Source of the DNA: Oligoflexia bacterium
Lineage (GTDB): Bacteria > Bdellovibrionota > UBA1018
Direction of reading: 5' to 3'
Assembly (NCBI GenBank): GCA_014376785.1
Contig: JACMQW010000075.1
Span: forward strand, 1-63,321
DNA: 63,321 bases
The position numbers and the translations under genes were made by a program. The number at the start of each line of letters is the position of its first letter. The stretch's first letter is position 1. Under the pieces are notes generated by a model that was not told the DNA's origin, searched no databases, and worked only from the letters and a program-made list of their open reading frames with translations. Shown here piece by piece: positions 25,314 to 34,038 of this stretch.

Positions 25314-27211
25314 GCGTGAGACCCTTTGCGAGAAGTTTCGTTTTCATCCTGCGGCTGAATGAGTTCGATGGGTCCGAGTTCGCCTCCGAAAAGCGCCCTC
25401 GCTTCCGCAATGAGAGGGTGCGAGGTCACTGCGTTTTTCGCGTTCTGTTCGCGTTGGCTCAAATCATTTTCGCGGCGCTCTGCAACGCTGAGCATTCCGG
25501 TGTCTTTCACTTCAACGACGACCCGCTTAATCATTCCTAAGTATTCGAGCGTGAACTTTTGCAGCTCAGAAACGGCGGCCGAGCTCGTGAGTAGTCCGTG
25601 ATAGACGCTGGCGTTTTGGGGCGAAAAGGTCACCACGAAGTCGATTTCAGGTTCGGAAGGGAAAGGATCGCAAATTCCGTTTTCAAGCGCACTTGCCATT
25701 GCGGGACGGTATTTACGAACGTGCGAGATGAAACCTTCAAAAGTTTTCGGGCCTGCAGGCACTGCGTGCACGGCGCGAGTTTCGTCAGAAGAGTGCCCGA
25801 GCGAATTCGGTTTTTTCATCGCCATTGGAGAAGAGCCGGTAAACAAAAGAGAAGCTTTTGGAAGACCCGTTTGCGCAGATTCGGTAGGCTTTGGTACGGT
25901 TGCTGGAGGAGTCATACCCGTGCTGAGATCTTTCACCATCGGAACAATGCTGGGTTTTGGCGGGTTGCCAACGGGTGAGGTCGATGCCGTATGAGCAGGA
26001 GTCTCACTCACGGAGCGAGTTAACGGTTTCTGAACCGAAGCGTTCGTTTGTTCCGCGCCCTGCTGAGAACCTGACTTCGGATTCCCGCCACGAGGTGGAA
26101 GCATGACCAGAGCATCCGCGGTCGCACATTTTACGACGAGAACTTCCAGCACAAGCTTTGGCTGTGGTGAACGCGAAATCCATTCCGTTCCGTTTTGAAA
26201 AGCCTGAAAGAAGAGCTCGATTTCTTCGATTTCGCGAAGTTTTGCGATTTCCCGAAGTTCCAATGCTTCCTCGGCAGGAAGTTCCGCAGCAGCTGAATCA
26301 ATTCCGACTTTCAGAAGGATAGCCGCGTGCAAGTATTCGAGAAGATTTTTTGAAAGAAGCTTTAAGTCGTGACCGGCCCGGTAAACATCGTTCACGATCG
26401 CGATGGCCGATTTGGCATCTCGCGAGAAAATCCCACGAAGAATGCCGAGGAGCGATTGGCTCTCAATCAGGCCGATGCTTTCACGGACGGCACCGGCAGA
26501 AATCTTCATTCCGGCGAACGCAATCACTTGATCAAAAAGAGAGAGCGCATCGCGCATCGATCCGTCCGCAGCGCGTGAAAGCAAAGCAACGGCTCCGGCT
26601 TCGATTTGAATACCTTCCGCGAGCGCAACTTCTTCAAGCCGCGTCTGAACTTGGGCAACCGTGAAGCGCTTCAAGTCAAACCGCTGGCAGCGAGAAAGGA
26701 TGGTGCCGGGAATTTTCTGTGGCTCGGTGGTCGCCAAAATAAACAGCACATGCGCTGGAGGTTCTTCTAGAGTCTTCAAGAGCGCATTAAATGCTGCGGT
26801 CGTGAGCATGTGCACTTCATCGATGATGTAAATTTTACGAGTCCCAGAGGACGGAAGAAATTTCGCGTTCTCGCGGATTTCTCGAACGGCATCTACTCCA
26901 TTATTAGAGGCGCCATCGATTTCGATCACATCTACCGAATTGCCCGCTGCGATCTCTCGGCAACTCGAGCATTCATCACAAGCTCTCAGCCAGGTGCCGT
27001 CCCATTTCACGTTCGGGCAGCGAATGGTTTTCGCAAAGATCCTAGCGATCGACGTTTTGCCAATGCCGCGCGAACCAGTGAGAAGGTATGCGTGATGAAT
27101 GCGATCCGATTGAATCGCGTTCATGAGAGTTCTTACGACCGGCCCCTGTCCGCCGATGTCGGAAAACTGGGATGGTCGCCATTTGCGGGCTAGGACTACA
27201 TAGGATGCCAT
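25310..27211 (-). CDS. dnaX: DNA polymerase III subunit tau (DnaX)
   Basis: DnaX is the clamp-loader ATPase. The 633 residues show Walker A TGSRGIGKTS, a zinc module with four Cys (CPN...C..CSSC), Walker B IIDEVHML, the sensor LATTEPQKIPGTILSRCQRFD, and the DnaX C-terminal collar. After about residue 370 comes a Pro/Ser/Thr-rich linker and then a tau-specific C-terminal region. No canonical -1 slippery heptamer for gamma was found. It heads the operon with recR, mglA and the DksA-like gene, tying a replication gene to a polarity gene. Confidence 0.95.
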   Translation of the reverse strand: MASYVVLARKWRPSQFSDIGGQGPVVRTLMNAIQSDRIHHAYLLTGSRGIGKTSIARIFAKTIRCPNVKWDGTWLRACDECSSCREIAAGNSVDVIEIDGASNNGVDAVREIRENAKFLPSSGTRKIYIIDEVHMLTTAAFNALLKTLEEPPAHVLFILATTEPQKIPGTILSRCQRFDLKRFTVAQVQTRLEEVALAEGIQIEAGAVALLSRAADGSMRDALSLFDQVIAFAGMKISAGAVRESIGLIESQSLLGILRGIFSRDAKSAIAIVNDVYRAGHDLKLLSKNLLEYLHAAILLKVGIDSAAAELPAEEALELREIAKLREIEEIELFFQAFQNGTEWISRSPQPKLVLEVLVVKCATADALVMLPPRGGNPKSGSQQGAEQTNASVQKPLTRSVSETPAHTASTSPVGNPPKPSIVPMVKDLSTGMTPPATVPKPTESAQTGLPKASLLFTGSSPMAMKKPNSLGHSSDETRAVHAVPAGPKTFEGFISHVRKYRPAMASALENGICDPFPSEPEIDFVVTFSPQNASVYHGLLTSSAAVSELQKFTLEYLGMIKRVVVEVKDTGMLSVAERRENDLSQREQNAKNAVTSHPLIAEARALFGGELGPIELIQPQDENETSRKGSHA

Positions 27212-27463
27212 CTTAAGGTGCGCGGAACTTACAGATCGTGGAATGGATAAGCAAGCGAAAACAAAGGAGAATTTCGCACTGAGCTAGCGCTACCCGTCGT
27301 CATGGTGAGCCAGCGCCTCGCGTGAGAAAGTCACACTGATTCTTCGAAGAAAATGAGACTCTGCGCATCCGTGGATGAATGGCGTCCTTCTTTTAGAAAA
27401 AGGAAAGTTGAAAACCTCAGCGTTATCGCTCAGATTTTCCCCGGGCACGGACCCGCTCACATT

Positions 27464-28075
27464 ATGACGAATCGCTTTCGAATCGAAAACACGATTTCCC
27501 ACAACGCTTTGCACGGTGCCCGTGGTGAAACCTATCATTTCCATTTCGACCTTTACTGGAACGAAACGGGCTGCTTAACGCGAGTCGCATGGAATGAAGA
27601 ATCGTTGCCGCCACCCGTCGAAGATGAGTTTCAACCTCCGTACGGTGTCGCTGCGATCCTTCGCGATCTTCGCGGTTACTTCCGCGACGGCGAACCTCTC
27701 CTTCCTTTGCATTGGTCACTCCTCGATTCGGGCGAGCTTAGTGATTTTGCGCGCAAAGTTTACGATGCTGCGCTGACGATTCCCCATGGCGAAACCCGAA
27801 CATATGCGTGGGTTGCAAAAAAAATGGGTAAGCCGCTTGCCGCGCGCGCGGTTGGCCAAGCCCTGCGGAAGAATCCGTTCCCTGTTTTAATTCCCTGTCA
27901 CCGAGTGGTTTCCGATAAATCGATCGGCGGATTCATGGGGAAGGACCACCCAAGCGACCTTGAACTTCGCTTTAAACTTTGGCTGCTCGATCTCGAGCGC
28001 AGTTTTCGAAGTCCTTGTTTTCCATTCCTAGATCCCTACCCGCGAATCCAGGCTGAAGCGTGCGCTCTGGCCTGA
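27464..28075 (+). CDS. ogt: Methylated-DNA--protein-cysteine methyltransferase (Ogt/MGMT)
   Basis: This suicide enzyme removes alkyl groups from O6-alkylguanine onto its own Cys. The active-site motif is IPCHRVV, preceded by the helix-turn-helix ARAVGQALRKNPFPVLI with the Arg finger and by IPHGETRTYAWVAKKMGKP, the normal C-terminal DNA-binding domain. The N-terminal part fits the ribonuclease-like domain. The frame is open from an ATG at 27353, which would add 37 residues unlike the family; the ATG at 27464 gives 203 residues, near the usual size, but neither start has a good ribosome site. Its end overlaps the next gene by 16 bases. Confidence 0.88.
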   Translation: MTNRFRIENTISHNALHGARGETYHFHFDLYWNETGCLTRVAWNEESLPPPVEDEFQPPYGVAAILRDLRGYFRDGEPLLPLHWSLLDSGELSDFARKVYDAALTIPHGETRTYAWVAKKMGKPLAARAVGQALRKNPFPVLIPCHRVVSDKSIGGFMGKDHPSDLELRFKLWLLDLERSFRSPCFPFLDPYPRIQAEACALA

Positions 28076-29298
28076 CGAGGCTACTCTTCATTGTCGTTGC
28101 TGGGTTATTTCTCTTAGGACTTTGGAAGGGTTATTACCACGGCGGCCAAGATTTTCGAGTCTTCGAAGCAGCCGCGAGATTCGCGCGTGAGGAAAAGTGG
28201 GACGCACTTTATCATGAAGGTCCCGATCGTTTTCTCTATGCCCCAGGATTTGCCATCATCTTCGCTCCCTTCACGATCTTGCCCACGCCAATTTTTCACG
28301 CGATATGGCTCGGGTTCACTGCGCTTAGTTTTTTCCTAGTCATGAAATACTTTGCGAAAAAAGTCGGAGCGGTGCCCGTTCTTTTTGCGACACTTTTTTC
28401 GATGCGCGCGATCTGGATCGACCTTCGCTACGGGCAGACAAATTTACTGATTTTCAGTGCTGCGCTCTTTGCGCTCTTGGTGTGGGTGGATTCATGCAGT
28501 CGGCTGCGAACCTTAGGAATCAGTTGGTTTCTTTTGGGAGTCGGAATCGTGACAAAATTATACCCGTTCGCCCTACTCGCATTTCCAGCAGTTCGATTGG
28601 CTCGAAGTTTCTTTTCGAACTCATCTGATCGTCGTCCCTGGTTGCGGGATTTTACGGCTGTCGCTTGCGCGGTTCTCGGAGGACTCACCCTCCTTTTACT
28701 ACCGTTTATTTTCGCCCCCGGTTTTGGCGGATTTTTGTGCGGCGAGTGGATGGACGCTTTGGCGCGGAAGGGCTTTCCGACAGACACCCATAACCAATCT
28801 TTTCTCGCATTCCTTTACCGAGCTTTTTCTGGAGAGCCGTTCCAATCACTGGGACTCGGGGCGACGCCGCTCCGCTCGCCTTTCCAATTTTTGGGAACTA
28901 CCGAAATTAAATTGATTTGGGGTGTGGCCACATTAGGAATGGGCGGGCTTTTCCTGCTGGAGAGTTGGCGGGCTTCGAACGCGCAAAATAAAATAAAGAA
29001 TGTCGCATACGGCATGGCGCTTTGTTTTTTGCCGGCGCACTTAATATGGAAGTCTTATTTCATTTTCGGAATGCCGCTCGTTGCGGTTCTAGCAGCTCGT
29101 GGGAAGTGGCTTCCGTTGATAATCCTCGGTTGCGTATTATCCTTTTCTAGCAACTCGATCCTGGGCGCGGTTCCCGCTGCATGGTGCGAGGCGCTCTCCC
29201 TTTTCCTCTGGGTGCATGTCACCGTGATCGGGTGGGCGACTTTTTCAAAGGAGAAGCGAGATTCGGAAGCGGAGAAGGCAGAACCGATCTGGACTTAA
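28060..29298 (+). CDS. Membrane glycosyltransferase, GT87/DUF2029-like
   Basis: The 412 residues form about ten membrane helices. Near the N-terminus it has YYHGGQDFRVFEAAARF, with the Asp in the periplasmic loop, followed by LYHEGPDRFLYAPGFAIIFAPF and the later DLRYGQTNLLIF, the set of motifs typical of GT87 mannosyltransferase-like proteins that use polyprenyl-phosphate sugars. The sugar and acceptor are unknown. The start is GTG 28060, inside the end of ogt. Its last 80 bases overlap the end of mltG on the other strand. Confidence 0.78.
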   Translation: MRSGLTRLLFIVVAGLFLLGLWKGYYHGGQDFRVFEAAARFAREEKWDALYHEGPDRFLYAPGFAIIFAPFTILPTPIFHAIWLGFTALSFFLVMKYFAKKVGAVPVLFATLFSMRAIWIDLRYGQTNLLIFSAALFALLVWVDSCSRLRTLGISWFLLGVGIVTKLYPFALLAFPAVRLARSFFSNSSDRRPWLRDFTAVACAVLGGLTLLLLPFIFAPGFGGFLCGEWMDALARKGFPTDTHNQSFLAFLYRAFSGEPFQSLGLGATPLRSPFQFLGTTEIKLIWGVATLGMGGLFLLESWRASNAQNKIKNVAYGMALCFLPAHLIWKSYFIFGMPLVAVLAARGKWLPLIILGCVLSFSSNSILGAVPAAWCEALSLFLWVHVTVIGWATFSKEKRDSEAEKAEPIWT

Positions 29299-30364
29299 GG
29301 TCCCTCCAGCTCTTCCCTTCTCTGGCTTTCGGGTCTAGTTGAAATTTCGTTACGGCACGCGAGTGTTCTTCATAGGTTGCCGTAAAAATATGGGTCCCGT
29401 TGTTTTGGGAAACGAAATACAGGTAATGGTGTTCGGCCGGATTCAGTGTGGCTTGCATCGCCGTGTTCCCTGGGTTCGAAATGGGTCCGACGGGAAGCCC
29501 TGGAATCATGTACGTGTTGTACGGATTCATTTCCATCAGATCTGAACGGTGAATTTTACCGCGATAACGGCTCCAAATTCCGTAGATCGAAGTTGGATCG
29601 CTCTGAAGGCGCATTTTTTTTCTCAACCGATTGTGAAAAACGCCAGAGATAATGGGTCGCTCTTCTGGCGCGCCCGTTTCTTTCTCTACGATTGAGGCTA
29701 GCGTGATGACCTGATCACGAGTGAGACCCAGTTCTCTCGCTCTCTGTTCTTCGTTGGCTCCCCATGCTGCTTGAAAACGTTTTACCATTGCGCGGAGGAT
29801 ATCCTCTTGGGACATTTTTCTTTGCAGCATGTAAGTATCTGGGAAGAGGTAACCTTCGAGAGATTTAGGCGGAGGGAGAAGTCCCAGGCTCGAAATGAAC
29901 GAGGCATCTCTTGAGAGTTTCAGAAATTTTTCTTTCGGACCGAAACCTTTCGCTTCGATGTCGGCGGCTACTTCATAGCTATTCTCGCCTTCGCGAATGA
30001 GGAAGGGGTGAGAGACACTCAATCCGCTTTCAAGAATCGCCAGGATCTGGGAAGGGGACATCGAGGGTGAGAGCTCATATTCGCCAGCCTTCGCCCTGGC
30101 CCAACTTCCTTTGAGCTTTCCGTAGTAGAGGAAAATAGTGTGATTACGAATCACTTGCATCGCCTCTAGCTGCCTCGCGATCGCGGGAGGCGATTTGCCC
30201 TTCGGAATTTCAATAATGACTCGTGTCGTATTAGCGGGTTGGTAGGCTTGAAGCGCCGTACGAAAAAAAAAGCCCAGGCCCGAAAAAACAAGAGCGATGA
30301 GCAAGAGGACACTTACCGCGACAGTGACCTTGAAAGATCCATTTTCCGATGGTTGCGAGCGCAT
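29219..30364 (-). CDS. mltG: Endolytic murein transglycosylase MltG
   Basis: MltG cuts nascent peptidoglycan strands and is thought to end their growth. The 381 residues have one N-terminal membrane helix (VAVSVLLLIALVFSGLGFFF), a LysM-like segment (IEIPKGKSPPAIARQLE), and the YceG domain with LEGYLFPDTY, the catalytic Glu in LASIVEKETG (E227 or E229), and the IPGLPVGPISNPG motif. Length is slightly above E. coli MltG owing to a basic Ser/Pro tail encoded in the part that overlaps the convergent GT87 gene. Confidence 0.95.
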   Translation of the reverse strand: MRSQPSENGSFKVTVAVSVLLLIALVFSGLGFFFRTALQAYQPANTTRVIIEIPKGKSPPAIARQLEAMQVIRNHTIFLYYGKLKGSWARAKAGEYELSPSMSPSQILAILESGLSVSHPFLIREGENSYEVAADIEAKGFGPKEKFLKLSRDASFISSLGLLPPPKSLEGYLFPDTYMLQRKMSQEDILRAMVKRFQAAWGANEEQRARELGLTRDQVITLASIVEKETGAPEERPIISGVFHNRLRKKMRLQSDPTSIYGIWSRYRGKIHRSDLMEMNPYNTYMIPGLPVGPISNPGNTAMQATLNPAEHHYLYFVSQNNGTHIFTATYEEHSRAVTKFQLDPKAREGKSWRDLKSRSVLPSPLPNLASPLKKSPTRSR

Positions 30365-30468
30365 AGTGAAATGGTAGCGTTAATGCCATCTGAGAGAAAA
30401 GATTTTGTTCGAAAGGACGACTTAACGGCCGGGTGGGTCAAGTTTGTTGGTCCTGAGTCGAACACTGA

Positions 30469-30496
30469 TTGAAAATGCTATTAAAAGGGGTAGGCT
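30469..30496 (+). promoter_or_regulatory. Possible promoter of rho
   Basis: TTGAAA (30469-30474), 16 bases, TAGGCT (30491-30496). This would give a leader of about 100 bases before the rho start codon. Confidence 0.4.
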
Positions 30497-30500
30497 TAGG

Positions 30501-30605
30501 AAAATCCACCCCCCTCCGACTGCGTCCCTCTGGGACGAATCCTTTCTCACAAAGGACCTTGCTCCCCACCACCCCACCATCCCCGATTAAAGGAAGAGAA
30601 GCGGC
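30501..30605 (+). promoter_or_regulatory. C-rich rho leader, candidate autoregulatory site
   Basis: The leader is strikingly rich in C and poor in G, with runs such as CCACCCCCCTCC and CCCCACCACCCCACC, and it carries two small hairpins, CGTCCC-TCT-GGGACG (30523-30537) and CCTTT-CTCAC-AAAGG (30541-30555). C-rich, G-poor RNA is what Rho binds (rut sites). Rho is known to limit its own synthesis by termination in its leader in E. coli, so the same is plausible here. Confidence 0.4.
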
Positions 30606-31853
30606 ATGCATCTTCGAGAACTGAAAGAAAAGAAGATCAACGACCTCGTTGAAATCGCGAAGGAACTCGGCATTGAGAATGCGGCGGGGCTTCGCAAGCA
30701 AGACTTGATTTTTTCGGTTCTTCAGAAAAAAGCCGAAAAGGATGAACACATCTTTGCGGACGGTGTGCTGGAGTGCCTACCGGATGGATTCGGATTTTTG
30801 CGAGCACCTGATTACAACTATCTCCCCGGTCCAGACGACGTCTATGTTTCACCGTCACAAATACGCCGCTTCGGTCTTCGCACGGGAGATACGGTGAGTG
30901 GTTCGGTTCGAGCCCCGAAAGAAGGAGAGCGTTATTTTGCGCTCCTAAAAGTCGAGCAAGTGAACTTTCAGGCTCCAGAAATTAACGCCGAAAAGGTGCT
31001 TTTCGATAATTTAACGCCGCTTTATCCGAATGAGCGCATCAAGCTTGAGTACCAGCCGACGAATTACGGAACTCGCATTATTGATATGATGGTCCCTCTC
31101 GGTAAGGGACAGCGTTGTTTAATCGTTGCTCCTCCGCGTGCCGGTAAGACCGTTCTGATGCAAGACATTGCGAATGCCATCACCACCAATCATCCCGAGA
31201 TCAAATTGATTGTGCTGCTGATCGATGAGCGTCCGGAAGAAGTGACGGACATGCAGAGGTCCGTTAAGGGCGAAGTCGTATCGTCGACTTTCGATGAACA
31301 GGCTTCACGCCACGTCCAGGTCGCTGAGATGGTGATCGAAAAGGCAAAACGCTTAGTCGAAAATAAGTACGATGTGGTGATTTTGCTCGATTCCATTACC
31401 CGGCTGGCCCGCGCATACAACTCGGTCGTGCCACCCTCGGGAAAAATTCTGTCCGGCGGAGTGGACTCCAATGCGCTCCATAAACCGAAGAGATTTTTCG
31501 GCGCAGCCCGAAATGTTGAAGAAGGTGGATCCCTCACTATTATTGCAACCTCTTTGGTAGACACCGGATCTCGAATGGACGAAGTGATCTTCGAAGAATT
31601 TAAAGGAACGGGCAACTCAGAAATCCACCTCGACCGAAGGTTGATGGAAAAGCGAATTTTTCCGTGCCTCGACATTAATAAATCCGCCACGCGCAAAGAA
31701 GAGCTTTTGGTTCCGAAAGATTTCTTGAGTCGACTCTGGATCCTGAGAAAAGTCCTGCATCCGATGAATACCCTCGACGCGATGGAATTTCTGCTCGATA
31801 AAATGCACGGGACTAAAACGAATGAAGAGTTCGTGAAAGGAATGAGCGGCTAA
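30606..31853 (+). CDS. rho: Transcription termination factor Rho
   Basis: Rho is the hexameric RNA helicase that ends transcripts. The 415 residues contain the N-terminal SAP-like helices ([20 protein letters not shown]), the OSB RNA-binding domain with GFGFLRAP and [18 protein letters not shown], Walker A at 174-182 (APPRAGKT), Walker [17 protein letters not shown], and the R-loop region. Length is close to the 419 of E. coli. AGGAAGAG precedes the ATG. The gene heads a run with DUF1385, prfA, prmC and murA; rpmE, which often follows rho, is absent. Confidence 0.97.
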   Translation: MHLRELKEKKINDLVEIAKELGIENAAGLRKQDLIFSVLQKKAEKDEHIFADGVLECLPDGFGFLRAPDYNYLPGPDDVYVSPSQIRRFGLRTGDTVSGSVRAPKEGERYFALLKVEQVNFQAPEINAEKVLFDNLTPLYPNERIKLEYQPTNYGTRIIDMMVPLGKGQRCLIVAPPRAGKTVLMQDIANAITTNHPEIKLIVLLIDERPEEVTDMQRSVKGEVVSSTFDEQASRHVQVAEMVIEKAKRLVENKYDVVILLDSITRLARAYNSVVPPSGKILSGGVDSNALHKPKRFFGAARNVEEGGSLTIIATSLVDTGSRMDEVIFEEFKGTGNSEIHLDRRLMEKRIFPCLDINKSATRKEELLVPKDFLSRLWILRKVLHPMNTLDAMEFLLDKMHGTKTNEEFVKGMSG

Positions 31854-31869
31854 GCCGTTTAAAATATTT

Positions 31870-32946
31870 ATGGGAGTGATCGCATCGGCAGCGAATGCCA
31901 GTAGTGTAAAAGTCGTCTCGAAACAGTTTACTAGCATCGGTGGCCAAGCCGTGCTCGAAGGCGTGATGATGCGCTCACCTAACTTCATCACCGTTGCTGT
32001 CCGCCGACCGGACTCCGGAAAAATTGTCATTAAACACGACCCTTACTCCACGGTCCTTCGGAAGTATCCGTTGCTTGCGAAGCCATTTATTCGCGGAGTA
32101 GCAACTTTAGTCGAATCAATGGTGCAGGGAATGGGTGCGCTTTCGTTTTCAGCGGAAATCGGTACTGAATCCGTTGCGTCCACGGAACCGGTTGAAAAAA
32201 TTTCGCGCACCCAGATTGTGGGATCGATGATTTTCGCTTTTGCGATGGGAATGCTTCTCTTTGTGGCGTTGCCTCACGCACTAACCGCTTTGCTCACTTC
32301 AGATCGTTATCTGGGTATCTCGGCAAAAAGTCCGCTTTTCCACCTAATAGATGGAACTTTTAAGATGATCATCCTGATGGGATACATTTACGCAATTTCG
32401 CGCATGGCGGAAATCAGACGCGTGTTCCAATATCATGGAGCCGAGCATAAATCGATTTACGCATTTGAAGCAGGCGATGAGCTAACGGTTGAAAACGCCC
32501 GAAAGCATTCGACGTTGCACCCACGTTGCGGAACGAGTTTTCTGCTTTTTCTCGTTCTGATCTCTATCGCCGTATTTAGCATTTTATTGCCGGTTCTCGG
32601 ATTAACGAATTTCAGTGATACTGCATGGAAGAATCACCTCGGTATGATTGCCGCGAAAATGCTTTTAATGTTTCCGGTGGCGGGCATTGCTTACGAGTTC
32701 ATTAAACTGTGCGCCTGCCGGATGGATAATGCCCTCTTTCGTTTGGCGATTTTACCCGGAATGCTTCTGCAGAAATTAACTACTTTAGAACCCGATGACG
32801 CCCAACTGGAAGTGGCGTTAGCATCTCTTCGCCAGTGCTTGCGGCTGGAGAAAAAAGTCGAGACCAAAGAAAGTGGTTTTGAAGTGACTGATTTGGATGA
32901 ACTTTTTTACCTCGGTGCCGTAGTCGGCGAATTCCCAGAACTTTAG
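31870..32946 (+). CDS. DUF1385 membrane protein (YqhQ-like)
   Basis: This 358-residue membrane protein has the DUF1385 marks: an opening IGGQAVLEGVMMRSPN, a central QYHGAEHKSIYAFE with His residues, then HSTLHPRCGTSFLLFLV, and near the end LQKLTTLEPDDAQLEVA. Five or six membrane helices are visible. The biochemical role is not settled; the conserved His, Glu and Cys suggest metal binding. DUF1385 genes commonly sit beside prfA and prmC in other bacteria, and the 16-base spacing from rho fits an operon. Confidence 0.92.
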   Translation: MGVIASAANASSVKVVSKQFTSIGGQAVLEGVMMRSPNFITVAVRRPDSGKIVIKHDPYSTVLRKYPLLAKPFIRGVATLVESMVQGMGALSFSAEIGTESVASTEPVEKISRTQIVGSMIFAFAMGMLLFVALPHALTALLTSDRYLGISAKSPLFHLIDGTFKMIILMGYIYAISRMAEIRRVFQYHGAEHKSIYAFEAGDELTVENARKHSTLHPRCGTSFLLFLVLISIAVFSILLPVLGLTNFSDTAWKNHLGMIAAKMLLMFPVAGIAYEFIKLCACRMDNALFRLAILPGMLLQKLTTLEPDDAQLEVALASLRQCLRLEKKVETKESGFEVTDLDELFYLGAVVGEFPEL

Positions 32947-32958
32947 AGGAGAGATCCG

Positions 32959-34038
32959 TTGTTTGATAAACTCGAAGCGGTCGAAGCCCGCTATTTCGAA
33001 GTGGAATCCCGTTTAGGCGATCCTGATTTGGCGGATCATCCCGAGGAATTTCGACGTCTATCCCGCGAACATGGAAGTCTCGGAGAAATCGTCGCGGAGT
33101 ACCGTCGCTATAAAAAAATCAAAGACGAACTCACTGAAAATAAAGAACTGATCTTCGATTCGGATGACGAAATTTCGTCGATGGCGAAAGAAGAAGTAAA
33201 GCGCCTGGATCCTGAGTTAGCATCGGTTACGGAATCGCTCCAGTTCCTTTTGCTTCCGAAGGATCCGAACGACGAAAAGAACATTCTCCTTGAAGTGCGT
33301 GCGGGGGCCGGCGGGGATGAAGCGGGATTATTTGCCGCCGAAGTATTCCGCATGTACGAGCGTTTCGCCGCGAAGCAAGGGTGGCAACTTGAAATGATGT
33401 CTGCCAGTCCGAGCGGCATCGGCGGATTTAAAGAAATCATCGCTTTGGTTACTGGGAATAATGTTTTTTCACGTCTGAAATACGAAGCGGGCGTTCACCG
33501 AGTGCAGCGGGTGCCAGCGACCGAAACTCAGGGGCGCGTCCACACCTCGACCGTGACCGTAGCAATCTTACCCGAAGCAGAAGATGTCGAAGTGACGATC
33601 AATCCGACCGAACTTCGAATCGATGTTTATCGCTCCGGCGGAGCGGGGGGGCAGGGCGTGAATACGACTGACTCCGCGGTGAGGATTACCCACATCCCAA
33701 CCGGCCTAGTGGTGGTTTGCCAAGACGAACGCTCCCAGTTGAAGAACAAAGCGAAAGCGATGAAAATTTTAAAGTCCCGGATGCTCGATCAAGCCCAGGC
33801 CGCATCCGCGAAAGAACACTCCGATGCCCGAAAGAATATGGTCGGAACGGGAGACCGTTCGGAACGGATTCGTACTTATAACTTTCCTCAGGGTCGTCTG
33901 ACCGATCATCGAATCGGTTTGACGGTCCATCAACTTCCCGAAGTGATGGAAGGAAAAATCGATGAAGTTCTGAGCGCGCTTCAAAGACATTACCAAATGG
34001 AAGCACTGAGAGAACAGGGATTCGCGGCGAGAGGATGA
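32959..34038 (+). CDS. prfA: Peptide chain release factor 1
   Basis: RF1 recognises UAA and UAG stop codons and triggers peptide release. The 359 residues include the codon-recognition region with RVPATETQGRVHTSTVTVA, the catalytic GGQ in RSGGAGGQGVNTTDSA, and the C-terminal RTYNFPQGRLTDHRI. Length is normal. The start is TTG 32959 with GAGGAGAG upstream. Its stop overlaps prmC by four bases, joining the factor with the enzyme that methylates its GGQ Gln. Confidence 0.96.
   Translation: MFDKLEAVEARYFEVESRLGDPDLADHPEEFRRLSREHGSLGEIVAEYRRYKKIKDELTENKELIFDSDDEISSMAKEEVKRLDPELASVTESLQFLLLPKDPNDEKNILLEVRAGAGGDEAGLFAAEVFRMYERFAAKQGWQLEMMSASPSGIGGFKEIIALVTGNNVFSRLKYEAGVHRVQRVPATETQGRVHTSTVTVAILPEAEDVEVTINPTELRIDVYRSGGAGGQGVNTTDSAVRITHIPTGLVVVCQDERSQLKNKAKAMKILKSRMLDQAQAASAKEHSDARKNMVGTGDRSERIRTYNFPQGRLTDHRIGLTVHQLPEVMEGKIDEVLSALQRHYQMEALREQGFAARG

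Noticed and set aside
25811-25816. A6 run in dnaX (codons for Lys466-Lys467) as a frameshift site for a gamma subunit
   Set aside because: A -1 shift would end the protein about 8 codons later, near residue 475, which is attractive. But the base before the run is G, so it is not a full slippery heptamer, six A is short for transcriptional slippage, and I see no supporting hairpin.
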